A stretch of 64,000 bases of DNA from Bradyrhizobium betae. GTDB taxonomy: Bacteria; Pseudomonadota; Alphaproteobacteria; Rhizobiales; Xanthobacteraceae. This document shows positions 24,106 through 33,558 of the stretch, in pieces (the first letter of the stretch is position 1; each line of letters starts with the position of its first letter). The notes beneath the pieces are model-generated. The model did no database searches, had not been told where the DNA came from, and saw nothing but the letters and a program-made list of their open reading frames with translations. The stretch covers positions 248,001-312,000 of the forward strand of contig NZ_MZXW01000041.1 of NCBI RefSeq assembly GCF_004123905.1, in the 5' to 3' direction. Both the position numbers and the translations under genes were made by a program.

Positions 24106-26199
24106 ATGAGAGCAGTGAAATTCGCCGGTGCCGCGGTCGCCGCAATCATCATCGTAATCGCGCTTCTGCTCGTGGTCGGGATCCCCTCGGGCTTCCTGAC
24201 CTCGACCATTGCCGCGCGCGTCGAGAGCGCGACCGGCTATCGCCTGTCGATCGAGGGCACCACCAAGATCAGCCTGTGGCCGACGCTGAACGTCACCTTG
24301 AACGATCTGACGCTTGCCGACCCCAAGGACCGCAGCGGCATCACGCGCCTCACGATCGACAGCGTGCAGGCCGACATGTCGCTCTCGAGCGTTTGGTCGG
24401 GCAGCCCGAAGATTAGCGAGCTCGTCGTCACCCATCCCGTGCTCTACCAGCCGCTGCTGCGCGAGCGCCTGCCAAATGCGGGCGCCTCGTCGAAGCCGCT
24501 CGCGCTCGACGCCAATGGTGCGACCATCGACCGCGTCAAGGTCACCGACGGCGAGGTCGCCTTCGCGCGGCTGCGCGATCGCGTCGAGGGCCGCATCAGC
24601 GCCATCAACGCCGACGCAATCGTTGGCCGGGATCGCAAGGTCAACATCACCGGCACCGCGCGCGTCGGCGAGCACCCGACCAAGTTCGACATCAAGGCGA
24701 CGACGCCGGCGCCACCCGCCGATCGGCCGACCGTTCCGGTGGATTTCGCCATCGACATGCCCGATGTGCTGAAGTCTCAGCTCGCAGGTCACGCCGAGAT
24801 GCGGCTGAGCGGCGATCTCGTGATGATCAATGGCGTGAACGGCACCCTCGGCAATGGCGCGTTCAATGGCTGGGCTTCGGTCGACATCGCGAGCAAGCCT
24901 CTCGTCAAGGTCGATCTCGACTTCCAGCGGCTCACAATTCCGCTGGCCAAGTCGCCGAACGGCGCGCCCGGGCAACCCTGGAGCGATGCACCGATTGACG
25001 TGTCCGGGCTCAATTATGTCGATGCGCAGTTGCGGATCTCCGCGAACGAGGCCGTGATCGGCGATGCGCGCCTTGCGCCGCTGGCGCTCGACGCGAAACT
25101 CGCCGGCGGCGTGCTGAAGGCTGGCACCGCCAATCTCGGCGCCTATGGCGGCCAGGTCTCGGGTGAGGTGATTCTGGATGCGACCTCTGGCGCGCCGAGC
25201 TTTGCGATGCATTCCGACCTCGCCGGCGTGCGCGCGCTGCCGCTGCTCCAGGGCCTCGCCGAATTCGACCGGATCGACGGCAAGCTGCAAGCCAAGCTCG
25301 CATTGCGCAGCGCCGGCACCAGCCAGCGCGCCCTGATGGCGAACATGCAGGGCACCGCCTTCGTCGCTTTCCAGGACGGCGCCATCCGCGGCATCAACGT
25401 CGCGCAGATGATCCGCTCGCTGACATCGGGCACGCTGTCGGGCTGGCAAGACAACCAGAACAGCAACCAGAACAACAGCCAGGAGCAGAGCACCGACCTG
25501 TCGCAGCTCTCGGCCTCCTTCCGCATCGACAAGGGGCAGGCCGTTACGACCGATCTCAATCTGATCGGGCCGCTGGTGCGCGTGACCGGCGCCGGCACGA
25601 TCGCACTCGACACCAAGATGATGGGTTTTCGTGTCGAACCAAAACTGGTGATGACGACCGAAGGCCAGGGCCGCACTAACGAGCCGGTCGGCTTCGGCAT
25701 CCCCGTGATGATCACGGGCAACTGGTCGCAGCCGCGGATCTATCCTGACATGGCCGGCATGCTCGACAATCCGGACGCCGCCTATGCCAAGCTGCGCGAG
25801 ATGGGCAAAGGCCTGTTCGGCCCTGATGGTGCCGGGCTCAGCAATATTTTGGGTAGCCTCGGACTGGGAGGTGCAGCCGCGCCGGGTGGCGGCAACGCCG
25901 CCGGCAATGCCAATCCGCAAACCCAGCAGCCGGGACAGAACAATCTGCTCGGCGGCGGCCCCTTGGGCGAAGCGATCGGCAATCTGATCCAGCAAGGGCT
26001 TTCCAGCGGTGCGGCAACTGGCACGGGCAATAACGCGGGCACCGGCCGCAGCCGCAGTCTGCCTGCAGCGCCCTCCACACCGGCGCCGCAGGCCTCGCCC
26101 GAGCCCCCGGCCCAAGGTCAGGGTCAGGATAACCCGCCGGTGGCGCATCAGGACAGCCAGCCGATGAACGACGTGCTGCGGCAGCTCTTTAATCGATGA
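24106..26199 (+). CDS. AsmA-family envelope protein
   Basis: A 697-aa inner-membrane-anchored periplasmic protein. It has one N-terminal membrane helix (about residues 8-27). The AsmA N-terminal region (TGYRLSIEGTTKISLWPTLNVTL) follows. The conserved AsmA C-terminal domain lies at about 390-560, with GQAVTTDLNLIGPLVRVTGAGTI and GFRVEPKLVM. AsmA proteins form long lipid-transfer bridges and affect outer-membrane assembly. The last 130 residues are a low-complexity tail rich in Gly, Asn, Gln and Pro, which is unusual for the family. The start is ATG 24106. It stands alone, divergent from the Crp/Fnr gene. Confidence 0.9.
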   Translation: MRAVKFAGAAVAAIIIVIALLLVVGIPSGFLTSTIAARVESATGYRLSIEGTTKISLWPTLNVTLNDLTLADPKDRSGITRLTIDSVQADMSLSSVWSGSPKISELVVTHPVLYQPLLRERLPNAGASSKPLALDANGATIDRVKVTDGEVAFARLRDRVEGRISAINADAIVGRDRKVNITGTARVGEHPTKFDIKATTPAPPADRPTVPVDFAIDMPDVLKSQLAGHAEMRLSGDLVMINGVNGTLGNGAFNGWASVDIASKPLVKVDLDFQRLTIPLAKSPNGAPGQPWSDAPIDVSGLNYVDAQLRISANEAVIGDARLAPLALDAKLAGGVLKAGTANLGAYGGQVSGEVILDATSGAPSFAMHSDLAGVRALPLLQGLAEFDRIDGKLQAKLALRSAGTSQRALMANMQGTAFVAFQDGAIRGINVAQMIRSLTSGTLSGWQDNQNSNQNNSQEQSTDLSQLSASFRIDKGQAVTTDLNLIGPLVRVTGAGTIALDTKMMGFRVEPKLVMTTEGQGRTNEPVGFGIPVMITGNWSQPRIYPDMAGMLDNPDAAYAKLREMGKGLFGPDGAGLSNILGSLGLGGAAAPGGGNAAGNANPQTQQPGQNNLLGGGPLGEAIGNLIQQGLSSGAATGTGNNAGTGRSRSLPAAPSTPAPQASPEPPAQGQGQDNPPVAHQDSQPMNDVLRQLFNR

Positions 26200-26435
26200 T
26201 GGGCGGACCAACGCTCTGGACTCCACGCCAATCCCTTACATCGGCGCTCCCATCCGCGGCTTCCTCCGAACGGATGAGACCGCAACAATTCACCACCCTT
26301 CCGGCCCAGACCGGCGCCGACAGCGGGTAACCACGCCGGCCGGTCCACCCGCCCCCCGGCCCAAATTGTGGTAGAAGGACGGCTGGGCCGTACGGCCCGT
26401 AGCGCCGGCGTCGATGGCGGCGCGAGAGGAACGGG

Positions 26436-28883
26436 ATGGCGGGAGCGAACGACAAGACACGGTTTCTGCGCGAGGGCCTGTTCGCCAAATATGTCGTCTC
26501 CCTCGTCGGCCTCGTCGTGTTCGTGCTCGCCGTCAACGGCGCGATGGAGACCTGGATCTCCTATCGCGCCACCAAGACACAGCTGACCGACGGCCTCGAG
26601 GACAAGGCGCAGGCCGCGGCCCGGCGGATGGAGCAATCCGTCTCCGAGCTCGAGCGCCAGATCAGCTGGGTGACGACGGCCAGCCGGGACACGCTCGAGA
26701 AGCGTCGCGCCGACTACGCCCAGCTCTTGCAGCAGGTCTCGGTCGTCAACCAGCTGTTCCAGCTCAACGGCGACGGCCGCGAGGTGCTGCGCGTCTCGCG
26801 CCAGTCGACCACGACCGGCAGCAATGCCGATCTCTCCCGCGACATCCGCTTCACCGACACGGTTGCCCGCGGCGTCAGCTATGCGCCGGCCTGGTTCGTC
26901 GACCAGAGGCCGATGATGTCAATCTCCGTGGCGCATTCCGGCTTCAACGCCGGCGTCACCGTCGCGGAGATAGATCTCAACTTCCTCTCCGACTTCCTGT
27001 CCGACACCCAGGTCGGCAAGGCGGCCTTTGCCTATGTGGTCGATCCGCGCGGCCGCGTGCTGGCGACGTCGTCGAAGGGACCCGATGTCGGCAAGGACCT
27101 TTCGAAGCTGCCGCAGGTGGCGGCCGCGATTGCGCCCGGCGGCGCGCCCGACACGTCGGGCACCGACTTCAACGGCCATTCGGTGCTATCAGCCGCGAGC
27201 ACCGTGCCGAAACTCGGCTGGAGCGTGCTGTTCGAGCAGCCGACCACGCAGGCCTTGACGCCGATCCGCGACCAGCTGGTGCGCATCGCGCTGCTGATCG
27301 GCATGGGACTGATGGTCGCGATCCTCGCCGGCACACTGCTGGCGCGCCGCATGATCATCCCGATCACGGCGCTGCGCGACGGCGCGCACAAGCTCGGCGA
27401 AGGCGATTTCAACCACCGCATCGAGGTGCGCACCTCCGACGAGCTGGAAGATCTCGCCGGCCAGTTCAACCGCATGGCCGGCCAGCTCCAGGAAACCTAT
27501 TCCAATCTTGAAACCAAGGTGGACGAACGCACCCGCGATCTCGCGCAGTCGATCAACGAATTGAAGGTACTGGAAGAGGTCGGCCGCGCGGTCGCCTCCT
27601 CGCTCGATCTCAACGCCGTGCTGCCGACCATCGCCGCGCGCGCGATCGAGATCACCCATGCCGACGCCGTGCTGATCTACGGCTACGATGCCGAGACGCG
27701 CCGCTTCAACCTGGTCGAGGCCAACGGCATCGACAAATCGGCCGAGGGCGCGCATGTCACGATCGGCGAAGGCGAGAACATTTTAAGCGATGCCGCCGCG
27801 AGCTGTGAGCCGATCGCGATCGCCGACCTCGACCATGCCGCCGAGCAGCCGCTGCGCGACGTCGCGGTCGAGGCCGGCTTCCACTCGGTGCTGGTGGTGC
27901 CGCTGGTGGACCAGCAGGGCACGCTCGGCTCGCTGGTGGTGCTGCGCCGCGCCAGCGGCGAGTTCGCCGGCAGCGTCACTGGATTGATGCGCACCTTCGC
28001 CAACCAGGCGGTGCTGGCGATGCGCAATGCGCGGCTGTTCACCGAGGTCGATCACAAGAGCCATGCGCTGGAGGCGGCGCACGAGACCGTGCGCGCCCAG
28101 GCCGACAAGCTCAAGCAGCAGACCGAGCAGCTCAAGGACTGGAACAAGTCGCTGGAGGAGCGCGTCGCGACCCAGCTCGGCGAGATCGAGCGCATCCGCA
28201 AGCTCGAGCGCTTCCTGGCGCCGCAGGTGGCGCAGCTGATCGCCTCCTCCGACAGCCCCGAAGGGTTGCTCACCAGCCAGCGCCGCGAGGTGACCGTGGT
28301 GTTCTGCGATTTGCGCGGCTTCACCGCCTTCACGGAAGCGACCGAGCCGGAAGAGGCGATGAACGTGCTGCGCGAATATCACGCAGCCCTCGGCAAGCTG
28401 ATCTTCAAATATGAGGGCACGCTCGACAAATATGCCGGCGACGGCGTGATGATCCTGTTCAACGCCCCGATCCAGTTCGAGGACCACACCCAGCGCGCCG
28501 TGAAGATGGCGGTGGAGATGCGCGACACCATCGGCCCGCTGACCGAGCGCTGGCGCAACCGCGGGCACAGCCTCGGCTTCGGCATCGGCATCGCGCTCGG
28601 CTATGCCACGCTCGGCCAGGTCGGCTTCGAGCAGCGGCTGGAATACGCCGCGATCGGCAGCGTCACCAACCTCGCGTCCCGCCTCTGCGGCGAGGCCAAG
28701 CCCAACCAGATCGTGGTCAGCCGCCGCGTCTACGGCATCGTCGAGCCGTTCGTCGAAGCCCGCGCGCTCGATGATCTCCAGCTCAAGGGGTTCAATCACC
28801 CCGTGCTGGCGATGGAGATCTTGAGCTGGCACGAGGAGGGGGAGAATGTTGTGGATGCCTCGGCCGCAAGGCGGCGGGGATAG
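26436..28883 (+). CDS. Membrane adenylate/guanylate cyclase with Cache, HAMP and GAF domains
   Basis: An 815-aa sensor cyclase. It has a membrane helix at about residues 18-37 and an extracytoplasmic Cache-like sensor at about 45-275. A second helix lies at about 288-308, HAMP at about 310-362 and GAF at about 385-540. A coiled coil at about 545-600 precedes the class III cyclase domain at about 618-800. The two metal-binding aspartates are D625 (VVFCDLRGFT) and D669 (KYAGDGVMI), 44 residues apart as expected. The GSVTNLASRLC motif provides the transition-state Asn/Arg region. It would make cAMP (or cGMP) in response to an external small molecule and an internal GAF ligand. The Crp/Fnr regulator 2.5 kb upstream could read the signal. 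Confidence 0.93.
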   Translation: MAGANDKTRFLREGLFAKYVVSLVGLVVFVLAVNGAMETWISYRATKTQLTDGLEDKAQAAARRMEQSVSELERQISWVTTASRDTLEKRRADYAQLLQQVSVVNQLFQLNGDGREVLRVSRQSTTTGSNADLSRDIRFTDTVARGVSYAPAWFVDQRPMMSISVAHSGFNAGVTVAEIDLNFLSDFLSDTQVGKAAFAYVVDPRGRVLATSSKGPDVGKDLSKLPQVAAAIAPGGAPDTSGTDFNGHSVLSAASTVPKLGWSVLFEQPTTQALTPIRDQLVRIALLIGMGLMVAILAGTLLARRMIIPITALRDGAHKLGEGDFNHRIEVRTSDELEDLAGQFNRMAGQLQETYSNLETKVDERTRDLAQSINELKVLEEVGRAVASSLDLNAVLPTIAARAIEITHADAVLIYGYDAETRRFNLVEANGIDKSAEGAHVTIGEGENILSDAAASCEPIAIADLDHAAEQPLRDVAVEAGFHSVLVVPLVDQQGTLGSLVVLRRASGEFAGSVTGLMRTFANQAVLAMRNARLFTEVDHKSHALEAAHETVRAQADKLKQQTEQLKDWNKSLEERVATQLGEIERIRKLERFLAPQVAQLIASSDSPEGLLTSQRREVTVVFCDLRGFTAFTEATEPEEAMNVLREYHAALGKLIFKYEGTLDKYAGDGVMILFNAPIQFEDHTQRAVKMAVEMRDTIGPLTERWRNRGHSLGFGIGIALGYATLGQVGFEQRLEYAAIGSVTNLASRLCGEAKPNQIVVSRRVYGIVEPFVEARALDDLQLKGFNHPVLAMEILSWHEEGENVVDASAARRRG

Positions 28884-28893
28884 GCGTCCGAAA

Positions 28894-29030
28894 CAAAAGT
28901 TCGAAAACAACCCCATGCACAGTAGGCAAGGCACTGGCTGGTCTTGCGAATCCCTGAGCGATGCGGATTTTTCGAAATATCCTTTGGCACGTCGGGCAAA
29001 ACACTGGCAGAATGGCATCATCTCCCATAC
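28894..29030. repeat. Probable dispersed intergenic repeat
   Basis: The stretch from AAACAAAAGTTCG through CACGTCGGGCAAAAC has no gene, is less GC-rich than its surroundings, and resembles a sequence that I recall recurring between genes in Bradyrhizobium chromosomes. There is only one copy in this window, so the repeat status rests on memory. The promoter of the next gene would have to lie in or after it. Confidence 0.35.
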
Positions 29031-29108
29031 CCCCACGAACCACATCGCGGTTCCCTGCGACTAACCATCGCCTCAACGGCGAGGCTGGACTTCGGATGGG
29101 AGAGACCT

Positions 29109-29975
29109 GTGGCGTTTGCCTTGCCTTCGCGTGCGTATGATTTGCAGATGCTGGACCGTCCCGTTGACCGCGCGCGTGACCAGGGCTGGGTCTATGGGTT
29201 GCCGCCGGGCATTGCGAGCGAGCAATGGCCGCTCGATCCCGTCACCGGCTTTCCGTTGATGCACGGTTTTACGCTAAAACTGCCGGGGGACTATCGCGTC
29301 CATGGCGAGGACATTGTCGCGGTGTCGTTCTTTGCGACTGCGCCCGATCACAATGACGGCGGCGCGCCTGATGATCCTGAAATCCGCGAAGCGGTGATGG
29401 CGCGGCCAACGCATCCGCGGCTGTCGCGCATGACCGATATTCTCGATTACGAATATGCGGCGCTGCTGCTGACCAACGCGGAATACGAAGGCGCATTCGC
29501 GATGCCACCGGCGCCGCTCGCTCTGGCGACAGCCGATCGGCCGCGTTGGATCGATGTCGGCGGCGCCTGCGCGTTCTTCGAGGCGGCAGCGCCTTATGCG
29601 AAGAAGATGTTTGCCACCTCGCCGCGCACCGATCTCAGCGAGACCCGCGCGATTGCGCTCACACCCCGCGCGAGCGATCCCAATGCCGGCAAGGGCCCGC
29701 AGGACGAGCACACCAGCCGCAATCCGCCGACCGGCTATCAGCCCTATTACTACTATGTCGGCGGCGTGCCGAGCCGCGACAATTTCCGCCTTCACGACTG
29801 GGGCAAGGACCACGCCCACAACCATCTCGGCGGCACCATGCGGCCGTGCCAGGCGGTGCCGGAGATGAGCCCGTTCTACATCGAGTTCGAGGAATATTTT
29901 GGCGGCTATAATTTCGGCGGCGGCAACGCGCAGCTCGATTTCAGGGACATGAAATTCGACTGGGCGTGCGGGTAG
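29109..29975 (+). CDS. Conserved hypothetical protein
   Basis: A 288-aa soluble protein that I do not recognise as a named enzyme. It has no signal peptide or membrane helix. Visible features are many prolines and aromatic residues (QGWVYGLPPGI, GFPLMHGFTLKL, YQPYYYYVGGVP) and a histidine-rich stretch HDWGKDHAHNHLGG near residue 235. A C-terminal FGGYNFGGGNAQLDF follows. The look is of a beta-rich protein, perhaps related to YwqG-like folds, but I cannot support this. The start chosen is GTG 29109 behind GGGAGAG (29099-29105). An earlier in-frame start would read into the putative repeat. It is monocistronic. Confidence 0.72.
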   Translation: MAFALPSRAYDLQMLDRPVDRARDQGWVYGLPPGIASEQWPLDPVTGFPLMHGFTLKLPGDYRVHGEDIVAVSFFATAPDHNDGGAPDDPEIREAVMARPTHPRLSRMTDILDYEYAALLLTNAEYEGAFAMPPAPLALATADRPRWIDVGGACAFFEAAAPYAKKMFATSPRTDLSETRAIALTPRASDPNAGKGPQDEHTSRNPPTGYQPYYYYVGGVPSRDNFRLHDWGKDHAHNHLGGTMRPCQAVPEMSPFYIEFEEYFGGYNFGGGNAQLDFRDMKFDWACG

Positions 29976-29983
29976 GTTTTTGC

Positions 29984-30037
29984 TTGACGCGTTTTCTTGA
30001 CGCGAACCGGTATCCACTTCGCTCGAAAACGCTCTAG
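29984..30037. repeat. 54-bp dispersed repeat, copy 1
   Basis: Runs from TTGACGCGTTTTCTTGACGC to GAAAACGCTCTAG. A near-identical 53-base copy is at 62041-62093, in the same orientation, differing only around the middle (CACTTCGCTCG versus CACTCGCTGG). Both copies sit at the 3' ends of converging genes. It contains the direct repeat TTGACGCG and ends beside the stop codon of the next gene. Confidence 0.9.
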
Positions 30038-31321
30038 TCACACCCCGCGCTTCGGTCCCATCGCCTCGAAGCCGGCCTTCTGCTCGTCGCTCAGATCCGC
30101 CTCGAAATCGTCGAGCGCATCACCGATGCCTTTCACGGCCTGCAACATCGTCTCCAGCCGCGCCTTCACGGCCGAGAGGCGGGCCTGTGGTGTCGCGGCG
30201 GCCTTGGTCGGGCAGGCGCTGAGCGTCTCCATGGTGCGCAGCGTGGTGTCCTGGAGCACGTCGAGGCGCGCGCGGGCGGTGTCATCCAGCTTCAGCGTGG
30301 ACGCGATGTCGCTGGCCGGCCATTGCTGCTGCACGAGCTGCTCATACTGGCGCTGCACCTTGACGTCATAGCGGGGATCATTGTCCGGATCGCAGGCGGC
30401 TTCCGCCCGCGCGTCCTTGCGCTGGCCGGCTGCGAGCGCGGCGCGGCGCTCGTTTGCCAGCGCGTCGAGTTTTGCCTTCTGGCCGTCGTCGAGAAGATCG
30501 ACAAACTTGGCGAGCGGCGGCGCGATCGCGTCCGTCGCCTTGATCATGGCTTCGAGGCGGTCGCGCATCAGGCCGAGGCGATCCGCTGCGGTTGCGGGCA
30601 CCTGCGTCGGGCAGGCCGCGCGAATGCTGTCGCGGGCAGCGAGCCACGCGGCCCTGAGATCGTCGAGCGCGGTGCGCTGCAATTCGCTCAGTTGCACGGC
30701 GGCGGCGATGCGATCCGCGGGGAAGCCTGTGGGATCGCTGACATCGCAGATGTCTTGCGCCGACGGAATTTTGCGCGCGCGCCGGCTTTGCGGGGCGGTG
30801 TAGGCGGCAAGCTCCGTGGCCGCATAGGGCGCGAAGATCGCGGCGTAGATGTCGCCATAGCCATAGAGCGAGATGCTGGTGGTATCGGCGAAGATCACGG
30901 CATTGGTCAGATCGTCATGCGCGAACGGCCAGAACACCGGGCCGGCCCAGCCATAGCTGCCGTCGGGATGACGCCACCAGCCTTGCGGGCGGCGGCCGCC
31001 GCGCCAGCCCGACAGCGCAGCCTGCGCTGAGAGCGCCGCGCGCAGGATGTAGGGGTTTGACATCTGCTCGCGCTCGGCGCCGCGGGGATCCTGACGAGGA
31101 TCTTGCGACCGCAACGCGGCAGAGCGATAGCGCCCGCCCCGCACCGCCATGCGGGCATGACGCAATCGCGACATGCCGATCACGTGGCCGACAGCGAAGC
31201 GCGCCACGCCGAGCGGGCCACCGCGAATCCCGAACTGCGCTTCGGCCCTGTCAGGCAGCAGCACTGCGGCAATCACGAGGGCTGCGCCGGCCAACGCCAG
31301 TCGCATCCGTGATCCCGACAT
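30038..31321 (-). CDS. Exported protein with two Spy/CpxP-like (LTxxQ) helical repeats
   Basis: A 427-aa protein with a signal peptide (MRLALAGAALVIAAVLLPDRAEAQ). An arginine-rich N-terminal section follows. A tryptophan- and glycine-rich part comes next (GWWRHPDGSYGWAGPVFWPFAHDD). Two related helical units lie at about residues 215-300 and 340-420. Each has an LTxxQ-like motif (LSELQRTALDDL, LSDEQKAGFEAM, LDDGQKAKLDAL). Spy/CpxP relatives are periplasmic chaperones, so a stress-related role is possible. The start chosen is ATG 31321 (MSGSRM...) with GAGG 9 bases upstream; an internal ATG five codons later is also possible. The stop directly borders the 54-bp repeat. Confidence 0.78.
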   Translation of the reverse strand: MSGSRMRLALAGAALVIAAVLLPDRAEAQFGIRGGPLGVARFAVGHVIGMSRLRHARMAVRGGRYRSAALRSQDPRQDPRGAEREQMSNPYILRAALSAQAALSGWRGGRRPQGWWRHPDGSYGWAGPVFWPFAHDDLTNAVIFADTTSISLYGYGDIYAAIFAPYAATELAAYTAPQSRRARKIPSAQDICDVSDPTGFPADRIAAAVQLSELQRTALDDLRAAWLAARDSIRAACPTQVPATAADRLGLMRDRLEAMIKATDAIAPPLAKFVDLLDDGQKAKLDALANERRAALAAGQRKDARAEAACDPDNDPRYDVKVQRQYEQLVQQQWPASDIASTLKLDDTARARLDVLQDTTLRTMETLSACPTKAAATPQARLSAVKARLETMLQAVKGIGDALDDFEADLSDEQKAGFEAMGPKRGV

Positions 31322-31533
31322 GATCGCTGACCTCACCACCTTGGCCCTCCTCCAGCGCCAGGCGCGTATCACCGCACATTCCAATGACGCGCGAGGGAAC
31401 CAAAGGTTCCGGGAGACGACTGCCAAAGCGTCGCGGTTGCCTTACCCCGCCCCGCTTGAGGTCTGTTGATGAATCTCGCGCGCGGAGAGAGCCCGTCACC
31501 CGACGCTCTCAGCGCGAGCGAAGCTCGTCGCGG

Positions 31534-31557
31534 CCCCGTAAGAACGGGGCGAGGGGG
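31534..31557. repeat. Short remnant of the CTCGCCCCGTTCTTACGGGG repeat
   Basis: CCCCGTAAGAACGGGGCGAG here is the exact complement of bases in the repeat at 54746-54893, and related to the one at 49812-49948. It forms a small CCCCGT/ACGGGG hairpin between two co-directional genes. Confidence 0.7.
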
Positions 31558-31588
31558 AGGAAGGACGCCAGTCTCGAACCGTCGCGCT

Positions 31589-32551
31589 TCACTGCGTCTT
31601 TTGCGGCAGCACGACGGTCTGGCCGGGATAGATCAGGTTGGGATTGCGGATCTTCTCACGGTTGGCATTGAAGATCACCGCGTAGCGGGCACCGTCGCCA
31701 TAAGCGAGCCGGCTCAACGTCCAGAGGCTATCGCCGCGGGACACCACCCGGCTGCCGCCGGTCTCCGCCGGCGTCGTGTTGAAGACGTCAGCGGGCGAGG
31801 CCGATGCGACCGTCGCAGCGGCCGGCACCCTCGCCATGACCCTGGGTTTGGGCGCGCCCATCATTCTCGGCCGAACCGCGGACCTATCAGGCGTCGCGGT
31901 CAGGCGCGGCGCCGGCAGGGATGCGACGACGTCCGATTTGTCGTCCGGCTTTGCCTGCTGCTTCGCGGGCGCGGCACCACGCGCGGGCGGCGGCGCGGCT
32001 TCGGCGACGGTCACCGGCATGGTGCGGGCAGACTGCGTGACGGTGCCGTCGGGTGCCTTCGCGCGCAGGGTCAATTCATAGGAGCCTGAGGGAAGCTGCG
32101 GCGGGGTCATGACGAACTGGCCGGAGGCATCGGCCGTCACGGTGTCGAGCGTCTTGCCGTCGCGCAGCAGCTCGACCTTGGCGCCCGGCGCGGCCTGGCC
32201 TGCGATCACCGCGGCTTCGCCATGGTCGTCGACGCGGGCAACATCGAAGCGGGGACCGGCATCCGCCACCGCCGCCGGCGGCTTGACCGGCGCGAGATCG
32301 GCGAGCGCGGTCGTGACCTGCTTCTGGGTCTCGGCGAGCGGCGCCGCAGGCTGTGCGGCGGCAAGTTTCGGTTCGTCGGGCTTCGGCTGCGACTTTGGTT
32401 CGGGCTTGGCGTCCGGCTTCGCTGCCAGCGCGGCCTCGGTGCTGGTCCCGCCCGGCAACAGGCGGCGCAGCTCGGTGGGGCCGATCACCAGCACGGTGCC
32501 GACCAATGCGAGCAGACAGAATGCAATGAAGGCCTTGGTAGCGGTGATCAT
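31589..32551 (-). CDS. LysM-domain envelope protein
   Basis: A 320-aa protein. It has an N-terminal membrane anchor (about residues 6-25) and an Ala/Pro/Lys-rich spacer (about 35-95). A beta-sandwich-like segment with PGAKVELLRDGKTLDTVTAD follows (about 100-180), as in Bacterial Ig-like or carboxypeptidase-regulatory-type repeats. A second low-complexity spacer precedes a C-terminal LysM at about 268-318 (VVSRGDSLWTLSRLAYGDG ... NPNLIYPGQTVVLP). LysM binds peptidoglycan. The protein would span the periplasm from inner membrane to cell wall. The start is ATG 32551. A gap of 267 bases separates it from the downstream LTxxQ protein gene on the same strand. Confidence 0.87.
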   Translation of the reverse strand: MITATKAFIAFCLLALVGTVLVIGPTELRRLLPGGTSTEAALAAKPDAKPEPKSQPKPDEPKLAAAQPAAPLAETQKQVTTALADLAPVKPPAAVADAGPRFDVARVDDHGEAAVIAGQAAPGAKVELLRDGKTLDTVTADASGQFVMTPPQLPSGSYELTLRAKAPDGTVTQSARTMPVTVAEAAPPPARGAAPAKQQAKPDDKSDVVASLPAPRLTATPDRSAVRPRMMGAPKPRVMARVPAAATVASASPADVFNTTPAETGGSRVVSRGDSLWTLSRLAYGDGARYAVIFNANREKIRNPNLIYPGQTVVLPQKTQ

Positions 32552-32736
32552 CAGAAGCGAACCTCAACGAAGCCTAGACGAACCTTGCAAATCAGCCGAG
32601 GCCGGCAAATTGCGCCGATTTGGCAACGGCAGCAAGACGCTCAAAGGGATGATCGCCCCCTCAAATGAACCGGCACGGCCTTGCCGGAGTCAAACGAGCG
32701 AGGCCGCGACGCGGCATTTTTCTAAGGATTTTCCCG

Positions 32737-33435
32737 GTGAACCCATTTCGCCACCCGGCGCCATGGCTGGCGCTCGCCCTGATGCTCGCCGCCGCCCCCA
32801 CGCTCGCCGCCTCCGGCCCGCCGCCGGGCTTCAAGCTCACCGACAATGCGGACCTCGCCTTCACCTCGCCCGACGGCGCCACCAGGCTCGAGCAGTATAT
32901 GAAGGACAGTGAAGACCTTTTCGACGTCAAATGGCAGGTCTGGGCCCGGCGCGGCGACCAGATGACGGAGCTGAAGCCCGAGCAGGGCTATGGCGCCGGC
33001 TTCCGCTTCACCAGCGATTCGCAGTGGCTGGTGCGGATGCAGAAGACCGGCTCCGGCGAGCAGGATCTGTTCCTCTACCATGTCGAGAACGGCGCCTTCG
33101 TCAATGCAACGAAGAAATCGCTCAGCGATCTCGCCTGGGACTATTTCTACGCCCGGCCGGAGACGAAGCATTTCGCCAAGCTCGACTATCACATCACCGC
33201 CAATCTCATGAAGGGCACGGAAGAGGGCTATCGCTGGCTCGGCGTGGACTGGCCCGACAACCGCTACCTCGTGATCTCGCTCGGCGGCGAATTCGACAAG
33301 CACCCGAAGAACGTCGCCGTGAAAGGACTGGGCGGCTGGCAATGCCGCTATGACCTCAAGACCGGCAAGTTCGACGTGCCCAAGATGTTCGCCAAGGAAA
33401 ATGCAGAGGCGCTGAACTGGGAGGTCCGGCGGTAA
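32737..33435 (+). CDS. Secreted hypothetical protein
   Basis: A 232-aa protein with a clear signal peptide (NPFRHPAPWLALALMLAA, cleavage near LAASG, about residue 25). The mature part has no family that I recognise. It is rich in aromatic and charged residues (DSQWLVRMQKTGSGEQDLFLYH, GYRWLGVDWPDNRYLVISLGG) and looks like a beta-sheet protein. The start chosen is GTG 32737 because AAGGA lies 8 bases upstream and the signal peptide then begins properly. A longer frame starting further up would put arginines before the signal. It is divergent from the LysM gene. Confidence 0.75.
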   Translation: MNPFRHPAPWLALALMLAAAPTLAASGPPPGFKLTDNADLAFTSPDGATRLEQYMKDSEDLFDVKWQVWARRGDQMTELKPEQGYGAGFRFTSDSQWLVRMQKTGSGEQDLFLYHVENGAFVNATKKSLSDLAWDYFYARPETKHFAKLDYHITANLMKGTEEGYRWLGVDWPDNRYLVISLGGEFDKHPKNVAVKGLGGWQCRYDLKTGKFDVPKMFAKENAEALNWEVRR

Positions 33436-33558
33436 GTGCTTTTTCCGCCGGTCGGCGCGCCAACTGCCTGATTCTGCTCCGATTCATAGTTCCCTAACCT
33501 TCACTGGTAACGGGCTCTTGTCGGTTTTGCTGCATCTTGCATCCCACGGGAGGGCTGG

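Noticed and set aside
23932..26226. A 764-codon minus-strand open frame opposite asmA
   Set aside because: Composition is that of a shadow frame, and no ribosome site is present. The AsmA protein on the other strand has a clear membrane anchor and conserved motifs.
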